A DNA stretch of 64,000 bases, taken from assembly GCA_963920575.1 (NCBI GenBank), contig OY986966.1, forward strand, positions 9,526,048 to 9,590,047, written 5' to 3'. Under the pieces are notes generated by a model that searched no databases, had not been told where the DNA came from, and saw only the letters and a list, made by a program, of their open reading frames with translations. Positions 43,719 through 54,275 of this stretch are shown in pieces. Position 1 is the first letter of the stretch. Each line of letters begins with the position of its first letter. The position numbers and the translations under genes are program-made. The stretch comes from Narthecium ossifragum (taxonomy: Eukaryota > Streptophyta > Magnoliopsida > Dioscoreales > Nartheciaceae).

Positions 43719-45938
43719 TGTCGCGCCTCGACCCGCGAAAGCCCAACCTGGCCGGGGGGGACGCGAATTGGAATCTAGCTAACTGCAGAAATTTTGACGA
43801 GGGTTCCCTCTAGTCTACTGGTTTTCCTAAGAATTCATTAAACACCCTCAATTAATAATTCTAAAATTAATAGAAACCTCAATATTAAAGATTTACAAAT
43901 CCAAAGGGATACAAGTCTACAAAACCTCAAATAGGGGAAATCAAGTACAAACATTTATACACTCTTATAGGAGGCTACTGTACAAGGGTTCTGAAGACAA
44001 AAAGATCGCCGCTCCTCAAACTCCGCCAGGTGCCGCCACGCCGTCAACCAACTGTCGGGTAGGGGCCACCAAAGAGGAGCTAACGCCTGCACCAGCAAAA
44101 CGCGGCCCGGGTAGGAATGTGCAACTAAACTCAGCAAGGAAATTACACTATGAATCACTGAAAAAAGAGGGAAACACAACAGTGTCGCCCTTTAACAAGG
44201 CCTGGGTGTACAAAGGGGCCCCATAACCCCACCGCGTGTTTTTGAGGGGCCTCAGTCATGGTCTTCCCCGAGCTGGTCACATACTGTGTCACCCTCAGCG
44301 AGGCAGGAAACCAACACTCACTGCTAGGCGGGAAGACAACAACGCTGAGTAGGCACACCCTCTACTTAAGAGACAAGGAAGCCGGACACTGGTTACACCT
44401 CATAACTCGGCTCGAGGCCGACACGACTTCTAAATCATCGATCAACAAGTGTTCGAGTCATCTAGGCCTATCATCGAATTTGATTGAACACAACCATTCA
44501 AACCTGGACCAAGCAACCCAGCCAAGGTCTTAAGGCTAATCCGAGCTTCCAAGCCCTCGGGATGGCGATATCGCTGATCGCCCACGCCCTAATCTTATGC
44601 AGCTAATGCATAACTAGATGCATGCTATGAACACACACAGGGAAAACATATAAGCATGCAACATATGTGTCGATAATAAACATGATATGGGCTCGGCACC
44701 CTGCTGGCCCGGGATGCTGAACAGTTAATACAGGGCAAGGAACTGCTGCAGTGCTAACCCCACCAACTGCAGCCAGTTTACAAAACAATAGCATGTTACG
44801 GGGAGCAACCCCGGCAAACATGGCTAACAGTACAACATGCTATCTACACATCCCGGGAGTCATCACTCTCCCGGTTCACCACTACCCCTCATTATGGGGT
44901 TAACATGCTCAAAGGTATGTACAAGCTATAAAGCGGTAAAGCAAACTGCACATACAAAGCCCCGCGGACAAAAGCCGACGAAAACACCTCCTTGCGACCA
45001 AAAGGATCGATCCTTTTCAAGAAAGGATCGATCTTCTTAGCAAATAGGGAGTTCCATCCCTGTCAGGCCAAAAAGGATCAATCTTCCCTCTAGGAAAAGA
45101 TCGATCACCTTCGTGACCAAGGACCCCATCCACGCCGCCAAGCAAAAGGTCGATCTTCTTCCACCAGAAGATCGATCATGCACGGGCCAGGCATGACACC
45201 CCAAGAATGACCTATCCTTCCTCAAGGAAGATCAATTTTCATGGGTTCTCTGGCGAACCAGAGAAGGAAAATACCACTGGAAACCGCTACAAAACCCCAC
45301 AAAACTCTGGAATCTAGTAGTACGAAAGATCACGAGTCAAAAGTTGGTACTTGTACTAAAAACCAACGAGCATGCATGGAGATCTACTCAAACAAAAGAC
45401 AGGCAAGCTCAAAACTCACAAAAACCGGAAAGACAAGTAGGTAGCATCCCTACCTAGACTAGAACAGCTTCAATCCGCACTGCTGAGCCTAGGATCGTCC
45501 TCAATCTCCTTCAAAATCTCGTTAGATTTGAGCTCAATAACGACGGATTTCAAAAGGAGAAAAAGAGAAGGGGTTGTGTCCGTTTTATAGACGGACGAAC
45601 TGACCTATGACTTTCTGGCACCAAAGGATCGATCTTCTTAGCAAGAAAAGATCGATCATTTTGTGCAAAAAGCTAGAATTGGTCTAGAATACAAGCCCAA
45701 GCCCGGATCTTTCGATCCCGGATCCAACTAACCGTTCTAAACAACCATTATCACAAACACGGTCAGTGTATGCACACGCGGGTGTGAAACAAACTTACAA
45801 GGCGTAATTTACCAAATTACCATTGCGGCCCAAGAAACAATACGATTCACCAGATCGCGCGCTTGATGCGAAACAAGCAAGCGAGCCATGAGCCCGACCC
45901 AGACGGTCGACCCAGGAGTAGAGGGACATGTCCTCACA
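43719..45938 (-). repeat. Tekay LTR with internal sequence on both sides
   Basis: Minus-strand ends TGTGAGGACATG and GGCGCGACA, about 2.2 kb. The left side has a primer site and gag. The right side has a polypurine-like tract and the end of integrase. A minus-strand TATA-like CTATAAAAC lies at about 45585. The LTR carries GATCGATC pairs at 45005-45237 (downstream of the TATA) and 45627-45657 (upstream). Confidence 0.9.
45005..45657. repeat. Paired GATCGATC units in a Tekay LTR
   Basis: Pairs start at 45005/45026, 45076/45099, 45148/45170, about 45209/45230, and 45627/45650. Spacing in a pair is 21-23 bp; units of the first block repeat at 71, 72 and 61 bp. The first pair has perfect 12-bp arms (GATCGATCCTTT and AAAGGATCGATC). 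Some sites have one changed base. Confidence 0.9.
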
Positions 45939-46200
45939 TCCTAATACCCTTAAAGGAAATCTCATCTCGAGATTCGATAAGGGTAAGGCACGGAAACACA
46001 AAAAGAAGTTACACTAGAAGACATGACAAGAGGTACCTCGAGAAGGAAACAAATGCGGATACTCTTGCCGCATGCGCGCCTCGTGCTCCCAGGTCATCTC
46101 CTCGATGCCTCTGTTCCTCCACAATACCTTGACCAAGGGAATCATCTTGCCCCGTAAGACCTGATCCCTCCGGTCAAGTACCTGAACATACTGGTTAAAC
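45939..46200 (-). pseudogene. Tekay polypurine-like tract and integrase C-terminus, right copy
   Basis: The minus strand encodes YVQVLDRRDQVLRGKMIPLV, then KVLWRNRGIEEMTWEHEARM and RQEYPHLFPSR, the conserved Tekay integrase end with its chromo-like block. It is followed by CTCGAGATGAGATTTCC, AAGGGTATTAGGA and the LTR start TGTGAGGAC. This is the normal pol-to-3'-LTR transition, so the LTR at 43719-45938 also served an element lying to the right, now lost. Confidence 0.85.
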
Positions 46201-46570
46201 CTCAGCCATAGTTTGCTTTGGGTCCATGACATACTGGTCAAACCTCAAAGTTAGAGCCCTTAGCCTAGTAGCCGAGGTGCCCCCAAACTTCAGACGCAGC
46301 TAATCCCACATTTCCTTGGCAGTCGGAGTCATAGAGTTCTCGAACTCTCCGATCAAGTCATCGTGCATGCAGCTTAGCAACATAAAGCGCGCACTTCTGT
46401 CCCTTTTGAACCAATCAGCATAAGCTTAGCTTGTTGGTAATGGCGGTGTTGGGCAGTGTTCCTTTCCTCAGGTGCAGTCATAACATTGGTCAAGTGATCG
46501 AGCAACTCTTGCTCATTGAGGATATACTGAATCCTTCTATGCAAGATATCATAACTTTTTCGGTCCAGTC
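46200..46570 (-). pseudogene. Copia-type gag fragment
   Basis: The minus strand gives RRIQYILNEQELLDHLTNVM, TAPEERNTAQHRHYQQAKLM, CMHDDLIGEFENSMT, KEMW, LKFGGTSATR and LRFDQYVMDPKQTMAE, with frame slips. This is the UBN2 / Retrotran_gag_2 pattern of Copia elements. At about 46200 it joins Tekay integrase, and the phrase GAGGTTT(G/A)ACCAGTATGT occurs on both sides of the join, so the join may have used that microhomology. Confidence 0.75.
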
Positions 46571-47017
46571 AATTTTTCGATCCTATTATGTTCAATAATG
46601 TTTTTGGAGATCATAACACTACATGATTGCACAAAGCAGAAAAAGGCATTAAGCACATAGCATAAGAATTTCATTCAAGAATTTAATCAAAAACACAAAA
46701 TTCCTTCCCTTCACAATAAGATCGAGAATTTTGCAACATCATAATGCTAGTAAACATCTCTCATAGTGCAAGTTGGTATTAAGTATCCGACTAATTCATA
46801 AATAAAATATGGGAACACTTCCCATATGAGTTAAGTATCTGACTAATCTACGATCCCACACGATATGTTGAGATAGAGGAAGGGGATGAAACAACGAGCA
46901 ACAATGGTGATAAGGAGATGACGCTGGTTCCTACAGAGTCCACAATTTCCAAATGCAGTAACCGGCGAAAGTGTCGATGTGCTTTCACTCCGGGCGAGCA
47001 CACGGTCATTGTTCCCA
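46571..47017. other. AT-rich non-coding stretch
   Basis: Probably 5' leader of the Copia remnant (minus orientation). The phrase ATGAGTTAAGTATCTGACTAAT resembles AGTTGGTATTAAGTATCCGACTAAT about 60 bp earlier. No gene. Confidence 0.35.
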
Positions 47018-48553
47018 ATGAGGTTTGTTTGCTGGAATTGTAGGGGTGCCGGAGCTGATCGGGTTGTTGCTACCTGCTACCGACTGTGGGATGGACTGTC
47101 AGTGGCGACTGAGCTTGTTGGCGACCACCCACTCATCACGGCGGCATCGGCTGGCGAGGCGCGCTGTTATGCAGGCTATGGCCTTTGGAGCTGGAAATCC
47201 ATGGTCAGGGGGTCTGGGCAACTGTTTTGACTCTTAAAGTCAGTCCTGTTTTGTTACATGTAACGGGAAGGCTAACCAGTTTGGTTAGACCTAGTCGGTC
47301 TCGTTACTTTTGGTCCCGCAAGGGAGGCTACGGCCCTCTGTTTTGGACCGTCCTAGGGGTGGCCATTCGGGTTCACGGGTCGGGTTCGGGTCGGGTCGAG
47401 CACTGATATCTCGACTCATATGTCCAACCCGAACCCGACCCGTTTAATAAACGAGTCAGGTTTATAAACCCAAACCCTACCTATTTATAAACGGGTCAAC
47501 CCGATCGACCCTTCTAACCCGTTTATATGTAAACAAAAGATAAACAAAACAGGGTTGCCGGCGATGGTGATCGCGAGCGGTTGGAAGGTGGATTGCGCCT
47601 GGGGGGTGGCCGGGAGGAGTCGCGGTCACCCGGTGGGAGGATCCAGTGGGCGGACGGCGCTGGGAGGCGTCGGGTGTTGGATCCGATGGAGGAGCGGAGG
47701 ATCTTGGAGGCATGGGACTTCAATGGAGGCAGGGGACCTCAATGGAGGCCGGAGCGGCGTCAGAGTGGGAGTGGGTGGCTGAGATCAATGTCGCCATCTA
47801 CCCCTTCACCTCCATCTTCCTCATCGTCTACTGCTTCCTCCTGTACGTCTCCCTCTTCTCCAGCTTCTTCATCGTCCGGATGGAGGTTGAGAAGGGAGAT
47901 GCTAGTGGACTTCAGAGAAGGGACGGGAGGGGAGATCGGTGGGGGGCGGAGGCCGCGGAGTACCAGGGGGAGATCACGAGGGGAGGGGGAGATCGCGACA
48001 GGGGGAATTGTGAGGGGAGGGGGAGGGATGGGGGGGGGGAGTCCAAACCCTTGACAGAAGACGACGGTGCCGAGGCGAAGAGGCAAAGGTAGAGACGCCG
48101 TGAGGATATCCAACTGCTTGTCCTGGCGGACTGCAAACCTCTTCGGTTGCAGAGGCTGGAATCCCAACGGAGGAGAGATGGGCGGAGGAGAAGGCGAAGC
48201 AGCCAATCCATCTCCTTCGGCGACGGAAAGAGGGGAGAGGGGAGATCGCGAGGGGAGAGTAGAGATTGCGACATGGGGTGAACAGTGAATTGGAGAAGGG
48301 CTACTGGGTTAAAATTAAACAGGTAAACGAGTTGACCCGTCTAACCCACGGGGTCAACCCAACCCGACCCATTTATTCGCGGGTCATACCCGTTTATGAC
48401 CCGAACCCGTTTACACTAAACCCAAACCCGTTTATTTCGGGGCGGGTCGGGTTCACGGGTCATGACCCGGATTGTCACCTCTAGACCGTCTGATGTAAGT
48501 AAAGTTCTTTCAATAATCTAGCCGCTCATCTCATAAAAAAAGAAAGAAAAAAA
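47018..48553 (+). mobile_element. Short LINE remnant (endonuclease start and 3' end), split by hAT
   Basis: At 47019 the frame MRFVCWNCRGAG is the N-terminus of the LINE ORF2 endonuclease. After some 200 bases of broken text, 47317-47353 and 48492-48553 look like a LINE 3' UTR ending in an A-rich tail (AAAAAAAGAAAGAAAAAAAA). The hAT element at 47354-48483 sits in that 3' UTR. The middle of the LINE is deleted. Confidence 0.5.
47354..48483. mobile_element. Non-autonomous hAT element with GC-rich cargo
   Basis: Termini TAGGGGTGGCC on the left and TGTCACCTCTA on the right (inverted), flanked by 8-bp duplications GACCGTCC (47346-47353) and GACCGTCT (48484-48491). The subterminal regions are full of ACCCGACCCG/CGGGTCGGGT repeats, as in many plant hAT families. 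No transposase. The 47550-48290 interior is GC-rich and reads on the plus strand EINVAIYPFTSIFLIVYC and YVSLFSSFFIVRMEVEK, a membrane-segment-like peptide in poor sequence context, perhaps a captured host fragment. Confidence 0.8.
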
Positions 48554-48996
48554 ACCTAGGGAAACAAAGTTTTGCATGCCTGCAGCCAACACCAACGGGG
48601 GGAGGTTGTCATCCATTCCCTTGGATAACCCTGAATCTGCGATGGGGAGTGCCCTCAATATGAGGAAAGGCTGTACCTTTTACTGGGTTTTTCCCCCCTT
48701 CTTTTACCCGTTTGTCAACTGGTATTTGGATTCAAGTTTATTTTCCTTTTGGGGGAAATAAGAGGAATTACAGTCAATGTGCATTGAAAGTAATATTTGT
48801 GGTAAGACATAGGGAACGCCCATGTAATTCATTATAGAACATCCCCATAAGAAATTATAAAAGGAAAAAGGCAGAAGCAGTTCGGACCTTTTCGAAAAAT
48901 ATTTGCGTTGTTGTGTCCCCATCAATGCTATATCAATTGAATAACGAAGAAGACTAATGTATGGAAAAAAGAACAAAAAAAGCTCCAGTGCCTTGC
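48554..48996 (-). other. 3' UTR of the transporter gene and spacer
   Basis: The AT-rich part next to the stop codon (about 48760-48996) is the likely 3' UTR. The rest has no recognisable feature. Confidence 0.5.
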
Positions 48997-51900
48997 TTAG
49001 ACCTTGTCGTCCGGCTCTTCTGAATCAGATGCAACGCCCTGCTTTTGAGTTTTGTCACTTGGCATTGAGGTCCGGCGCTCTTTCCCTCCAGGTTTCGATG
49101 ATGCACTTCCGTACCAGATCATCCCAACCACTGCTAAAATCATGCCAAGAACTACATGAAGATTTAGGCCTTCTTTCCCAAAGAACAGGAACCCAAGGAA
49201 CAAGACAAGGATGGTCTTCATGTGACCGAGAACTTGGAAAGAGACAGCCGTGAATCGACCAATGCAGATGAATTGGCTAAGGTTAGTTCCTACAGCAATG
49301 CTGCATGACAAGATGATCATGCCCTGCAGAATAACCATTAAGAAGACTCAGTAAATGATCTTGGTTCAAAGTATAAAATCAATTAATGTCGGGGATGCAA
49401 GCCCCAATGAGATATGGCAACACAGTATTAAGATGAGGAATTTCGAAAATCAACTTCCAGTGCATCTTACCACTGAAACAACAGTATAGTCAAATGCATC
49501 TACTCTTTTGTTTGTCAGCCAGTAATCCAGAAATGGCCCTACTAACAGCAAGGATAATGCCTGAATTGGAGCAGTGTGGCTCAGGAGGTTGAATGATCCG
49601 AGCGAGTACTTCCGTTGAAGAGAATGAACATACTACAGGAAATGAAAATATAAATCTCACAATCAGATCATAAAAGAATAAACCTCTTGGGTTCACAACT
49701 TCATGAAGTTACCAAATACAAGGCTAACTTACCAGGAAATGAATTAACAATGGGACAAAAAAAGCCCAAAATTAGCATCCCTGGCTAATTCTATTAAAGG
49801 GGGAAAAGAAAAAGTCTATATACTTGAAAGCAAAAGTTATTCCTACGAATGCAGTATTAATCAGTGGCTATAACACTGGGTGACAATGACACAAATGCTT
49901 GTTTTACTAACAAGACTTCCGAATGCCACGAAATATTTCTTTACTTTCAGAAAACAATCTCAAAAAGGGGGGGAAACTAATAGCAAGATTGACTGCGTAT
50001 CAAATCCTAGCAAAGCATGATATTTTAGTTAAAAGCATTCTCAGGTTCATGTATATCAATATCCACATGCATTTAAGTAAGCAAGTATAACAGTCTTGTT
50101 TAATGACTTACATATTGTTGCAAAGCAGTGCTCCAGACTGCAATGGCCGCTGCTATCAACCCTTTAGCATTCACACTCACATCAGTAACAGTACACACTG
50201 CAACACCTATGAGAACCACCACTATGCTAAGCTTGGTATCTCTGGAATAACGAACCTTATCGAACAAAACTTCTAGAAGGCATGACACAGGGATCATGCA
50301 GAGCTTTGCAATCTGAAGAATTAGTAGCAGGGACAAAACTCAACTATGTTAATAGTACTCTTTCGAAGCATAACTAGTCAACAAGTTAGTGTTCCTTAAG
50401 CAAACCAACCTGATAGAATCCCACTGAGTTCCACATCAGACTCACATTCATCCCAACTATTGACAAGTTCGCAAAAAGGACAAACTTCAGAAGGTCGGGT
50501 AATGGTAAATGTGTGGGCTGAACATATCCTAGACACTTGAGAACTTTAGTCATGAGAGTGGTAGTAGCAAAATGAAGACCAGTCAATGTAGTAGCTGCAA
50601 AATGATTATTATAAGAGACATCAGAACAGTGACAGCAACGTAATTATCATTAATCGATAATAGCATGCTGACAATTTTGTTGTCAATCAAAACCAAATGA
50701 AGAAGCTCCATAGTTTACTTGAAATCAATTGAATCAATGTAAAAAAGAAGTGCACAACATAGACTGCAGTGGTATGAAGTCAGCACAGACACGTGCACTT
50801 TGGAGAAAAACAGAGTCTAGAATTATATCACCCATGCCTAACGAGAAACATTTAGGGCCTGTTTGGCGAGCAGTGTATGAGAGGGATTAGGTGGATAAGT
50901 GAATGGGCGGATTCCGGATTCAGCTGATCCAGCTGTTTGGTTTGCAATAGGTCCCGGAATCCGAAATGAATCCGACAATTCTAACTCCGGATTTTAGGTA
51001 TCGCGGCATTCCGTCAGATCGACCGAATGCCGCGGATGGAATGCGACGCGGGATCAGCTGAGTTCGTTTTTAAGCTTTCTCTAAATGACATTTTTATCCC
51101 CTTGATATTTAAAATGGCTATATTTATCATAACTTTAAATATACATGTTGAAACTTTATGAAATTAGTCTCATTGAAAAGATATCATCGATATCTTCGTT
51201 ATGAGACCAATATTGAGTATTTTTGAAAGCAAATATTTGATGTAATTTAATTTATAAAATCATTTAATATATTATAACTTAAATTATAGGGTTAATAACA
51301 CTTTACTCCCCTCTAGTTTGAACATATGTCAATTTACCCCCTATGTTTTAAAACGTGACAAATTGGACCCTTAATTTATAAAAATTGTCGTTTTGCACCC
51401 AATCGTCTAACTCCGTTAAACCGGGTGACGGCAAATAGGTCACGTGCAATGCACGTGACCCGATTTCACTGATTTTGCCTGGTTTCACCTTGACGTGCAT
51501 GTCCCGCTCGAGGAAGAGAGAGGAGGCGGTGGCAACTACCATGGAGGCGGCGGTGGAGAGCGCGGAGGCGGAGGTGGAGGCAGGGAGCATGGAGGTGGAG
51601 GTGGAGAGCATGGAGGTGGAGGCGAAGGCGGAGAGCATGGAGGTGGAGGCGGCAGTAGAGAGCGTGGAGGCGGAGGTGGAGAGCAGAGAGCGTGGAGGTG
51701 GAGGCAGAGAGCATGGAGGTGGAGGTGGAGAGCATGGACATGGAGGCGAAGGCGGAGAGCGTGGAGGCGGAGGTGGAGACGAAGGCGAAGGCGAAGGCGG
51801 AGAGCTTGGAGGAGAACCAGAAGGTCCTCTGCCAAGATGCCAGCCAGTTCGTCATGCCTGGTCTCAAGGAGAACCAGAAGGTCGACCTCTTCACCTGCAG

Positions 51901-54270
51901 CCTGCTCCTTCCAGCAAGAGCCCCTGGATCGGCGGCGACTCTCGCCGCCAGTGCGGTTGGCTCAGCCGATGGTTCTGGAGCCTCTGGTTCTCTCTCGACC
52001 ACATCGAGCTCCACCCCGCCCGGCGAGACTACCTCGAGCACAAGTTCGGCACCATCAAGTGCTACAACGGGAGGAACGACTTCATCATCCCCTTCATCGT
52101 CAGGATCCCCTACTACATCTAGATGGGCGTCTCGAGGCAGCGCGACACCGGCAAGGCTGTACTGGCCTTTGAGGTTGAAGCCGGGAACAGAGTGATCGTC
52201 CCTCCGTCCTTCCCCGAGCTGGCTCACCTTCACCCATTCTCCGACCTGGATCTACGGCTTCACCTGGACATCTTCCGCACCTGGATCTACGGCTTCACCT
52301 GGGAGGATCCACACGTCGACATGGAGCACCTGGACCTCGGAGAGGACGACTCCATCCTCTGCATCACGAGCGCCGGTGACAACGCCCTGCACTACGCCAT
52401 CGAAGGGAAGCCGAAGAGGATCCACGCTGTTGGCAGGGGTGATGCTGAGAAGTATCTGATGGAGTTGTTGTGGCTGCTGAGAAGTATGTATATAAATGGC
52501 TTTGGTATCTGATGGACTCTGAGGGCTACGCGGGCGACGAGGTCACCGGAGCAGAGGACGAACCCTTCTCCGCCACCGGTCGCGTCGACAGTGACGTCAC
52601 CCCACATTTTCTTCCAATCAAACCGGTCAAAATCGAGGAGAGAGTGACGTCACCCCACAATTTCTCTCAAAAATTAGTCAAACCGGTCAAAATCGAGAGA
52701 GTGACGTCACCCTCTTCCTCTCTCACATTTTCTATAAAAAAAAAAAGGTCAAACCAGCAGAGAGTGAGTGACGTCACCCCACAATTTCTCTCAAAAATTA
52801 GTCAAACCCCGGTCAAAATCGAAGAGGGGTGACGTCACCCCTCTTCCTCTCTCTCACATTTTCTCATACCGGTCAAACCAGTCAAAATTGGTCAAACAGA
52901 CCTATTTAACCGGTTTACCGTTTGGCCACTGACGGAGTTAGACGGTTAGGGTTTAAAACGACCACGTTGATAAATTAAGGGTGCGTTTTGTCACGTTTTA
53001 AAACATAGGGGGTAAATTGACATATGTTCAAACTAGAGGGGAGTAAACTGTTATTAACCCTAAATTATACCTGAATTTTCAATAATTTCAATCAATCATT
53101 TTACATGATTAGATGCATTCCAAGAATTAATTTGATCTAAATTTTCAATAATTTCCATCAATCATATCTCGTGGGTATTATTATTATAATGAAAAACATG
53201 TCTTAATTTGAAGAAAATTTAAAATTTTATTATTAATTTGAACAAAATTAGCAGATTCAACTCATCCATAATAGACAAGCCAAACGCCAGAATCAACAAA
53301 TTCAACTCATCCCATACAGACCAACCAAACAATATAACCAAAATTCACGGAATCACCAGATTCAGCTCATTCCCCGTTCAGCTAATTCCACAGATTCCTC
53401 ATTCAGCTAATTCATCAGATTCAGGTTTGCCAAACGCACCCTTACTGTAGGCCATACGGACACTTCTGAATGTCACATTGCCCCAAAACTGAGAAACTAA
53501 AATTAGATCATATGTAGTCACTCTGGATGTTATTTTACCAACAGTCTCACTTATAGCAGTTATTGCAGATCTGCCCTGTCGTTTGAAAAGCTACCTTCAG
53601 CGCAAAAAATGAACTGCATGCAAGACTGGGTAGCAGTTGATAATAGATATCACCTGTCAGTAACTGACATAAACATCCTACTTCCTAAACAGTTTGCTGG
53701 AGATGAAACTTTTTAGCATTGCTAATTTTGTTAAACCTACAGAACGGGCTTTATTGGCAAACAAGATTCAAGAAGCATATATAACAGTTTATTACTAACC
53801 AAGAAAGATAAATTTGGTGATTTGTCATCATCATACAATTTGCAAAATATCAAAACTTCGAGGATAGGAACTGATACAGCACGTGTCGACATATGCAATT
53901 GTAGCTATGTAAGCATATATGCAGCTAAAGACTTGATGCATGCTTTATTCATGAAACTTACTATTTATGGCTAATGCTATACTTCTTGTCCACAAACATT
54001 TACCCTTTTGTGCAAACAGATGGACTCTGACAGTAATTGAAACCCTCAGGCAAGATTAAGCTGACCCTTATAAGGAGGGTCACTCTAAAAATATGTACAA
54101 AATAAAGATAATAAAACCCCCTGAAGGTTGATGACTTTACCAAAGCTGAACCCGTATGTAGCCATTAAGGCTTTATTGACCATGATGATTGCCACAGATG
54201 TCACAACATTAAACATCCACGATGCAACATCTAGTGATGCCTTCTTGTCTGCTTTGCTTGAAGGCGCCAT
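48997..54270 (-). CDS. URGT: Nucleotide-sugar transporter, UDP-rhamnose/UDP-galactose (URGT/NST-KT) family
   Basis: Five coding exons on the minus strand: 54141-54270, 50410-50594, 50112-50312, 49471-49632 and 48997-49323. All introns are GT-AG and the phases agree, giving 334 residues, the family's usual length. These Golgi proteins, with about ten membrane helices, exchange UDP-rhamnose or UDP-galactose for UMP to feed cell-wall polysaccharide synthesis. Diagnostic text: [20 protein letters not shown] in exon 1, [13 protein letters not shown] in exon 2, [16 protein letters not shown] in exon 3, [16 protein letters not shown] in exon 4, and [20 protein letters not shown] in exon 5, which ends in a charged cytosolic tail. 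No disabling change is seen. Intron 2 (50595-54140) carries a Tourist element with a Pack-MULE. Which paralogue it is, and its exact substrate, I infer only from family resemblance. Confidence 0.93.
51475..52512 (+). pseudogene. Captured DUF3419/BTA1-like gene fragment in the Pack-MULE
   Basis: One frame runs through 51475-52512 with a single TAG at 52120-52122. The first 120 codons are Glu/Val/Gly repeats from a GGA-rich minisatellite. After that come [20 protein letters not shown] and [13 protein letters not shown], the stop, then [40 protein letters not shown] and [20 protein letters not shown], then PKRIHAV. The last two are the SAM-binding region typical of DUF3419 proteins, the family of BtaA-type 3-amino-3-carboxypropyl transferases in betaine lipid synthesis. 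CCTGGATCTACGGCTTCACC is duplicated at about 52247-52300. A Trp codon probably became the stop. The fragment ends before the rest of the domain. Confidence 0.7.
51535..51815 (+). repeat. GGA-rich minisatellite in the Pack-MULE
   Basis: Imperfect 18-24-bp units such as GAGAGCATGGAGGTGGAGG repeat some twelve times. All three frames stay open, which explains the large overlapping frames on both strands. Confidence 0.85.
52592..52837. repeat. Five TGACGTCA palindromes in tandem repeats
   Basis: TGACGTCA at 52592, 52645, 52702, 52769 and 52830, inside a 53-67-bp repeat that also carries CAAACCGGTCAAAATCGA and ACAATTTCTCTCAAAAATTA. TGACGTCA is the classic binding core of plant bZIP (TGA/CREB-like) factors. 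Confidence 0.88.
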
Positions 54271-54275
54271 TTCTT

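Larger units (their letters stand above)
37992..45938 (-). mobile_element. Tekay/Del chromovirus, left copy, internally deleted
   Basis: Minus orientation: LTR 43719-45938, primer site 43699-43715, gag 40470-41369, reverse transcriptase C-terminal half and RNase H 38234-39059 with 40370-40420, integrase start 37992-38228. The integrase is cut off and no 3' LTR follows. Protease and the first half of reverse transcriptase are gone: the gag zinc knuckle CFQCGQLGHL runs straight into RPFLDQFMVMFVDDIL. Two solo LTR insertions (39060-40369 and 41370-43574) interrupt it. The INT text MPTVLARVIEAQRNDAKL and the TGTGAGGAC LTR start are Tekay-like. Confidence 0.85.
51289..53060. mobile_element. Pack-MULE (Mutator-like) nested in the Tourist element
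   Basis: Long inverted ends: GGGTTAATAACACTTTACTC at the left and GAGTAAACTGTTATTAACCC at the right. Each continues for about 100 bp with near-perfect complementarity (TTTGAACATATGTCAATTTA, TTTTAAAACGTGACAAA). Exact 9-bp duplications TAAATTATA lie at 51280-51288 and 53061-53069, the hallmark of Mutator elements. The interior is GC-rich and gene-like (51475-52512) with no transposase, which defines a Pack-MULE. Confidence 0.93.
50855..53441. mobile_element. Tourist-like (PIF/Harbinger) element in transporter intron 2
   Basis: It starts GGGCCTGTTTGGCGAGC and ends GTTTGCCAAACGCACCC (inverted, with a few mismatches), flanked by TTA on both sides (50852-50854 and 53442-53444), the 3-bp target typical of PIF/Harbinger. 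The interior is AT-rich, with ATTCAGCTAATTC-type repeats near the right end and matching GGATTCAGCTGATCC text near the left end. Without the nested Pack-MULE it is about 0.8 kb. No transposase. Confidence 0.82.

Noticed and set aside
47581..48274. Large frames on both strands in the hAT interior
   Set aside because: Gly/Arg- and Pro/Ser-rich products of skewed GC sequence. Only the short hydrophobic stretch is kept as a possible captured piece.
51466..52233. Minus-strand 255-codon and plus-strand 225-codon frames over the Pack-MULE cargo
   Set aside because: The GGA minisatellite keeps all frames open. Only the frame 51475-52512 carries recognisable domain text.
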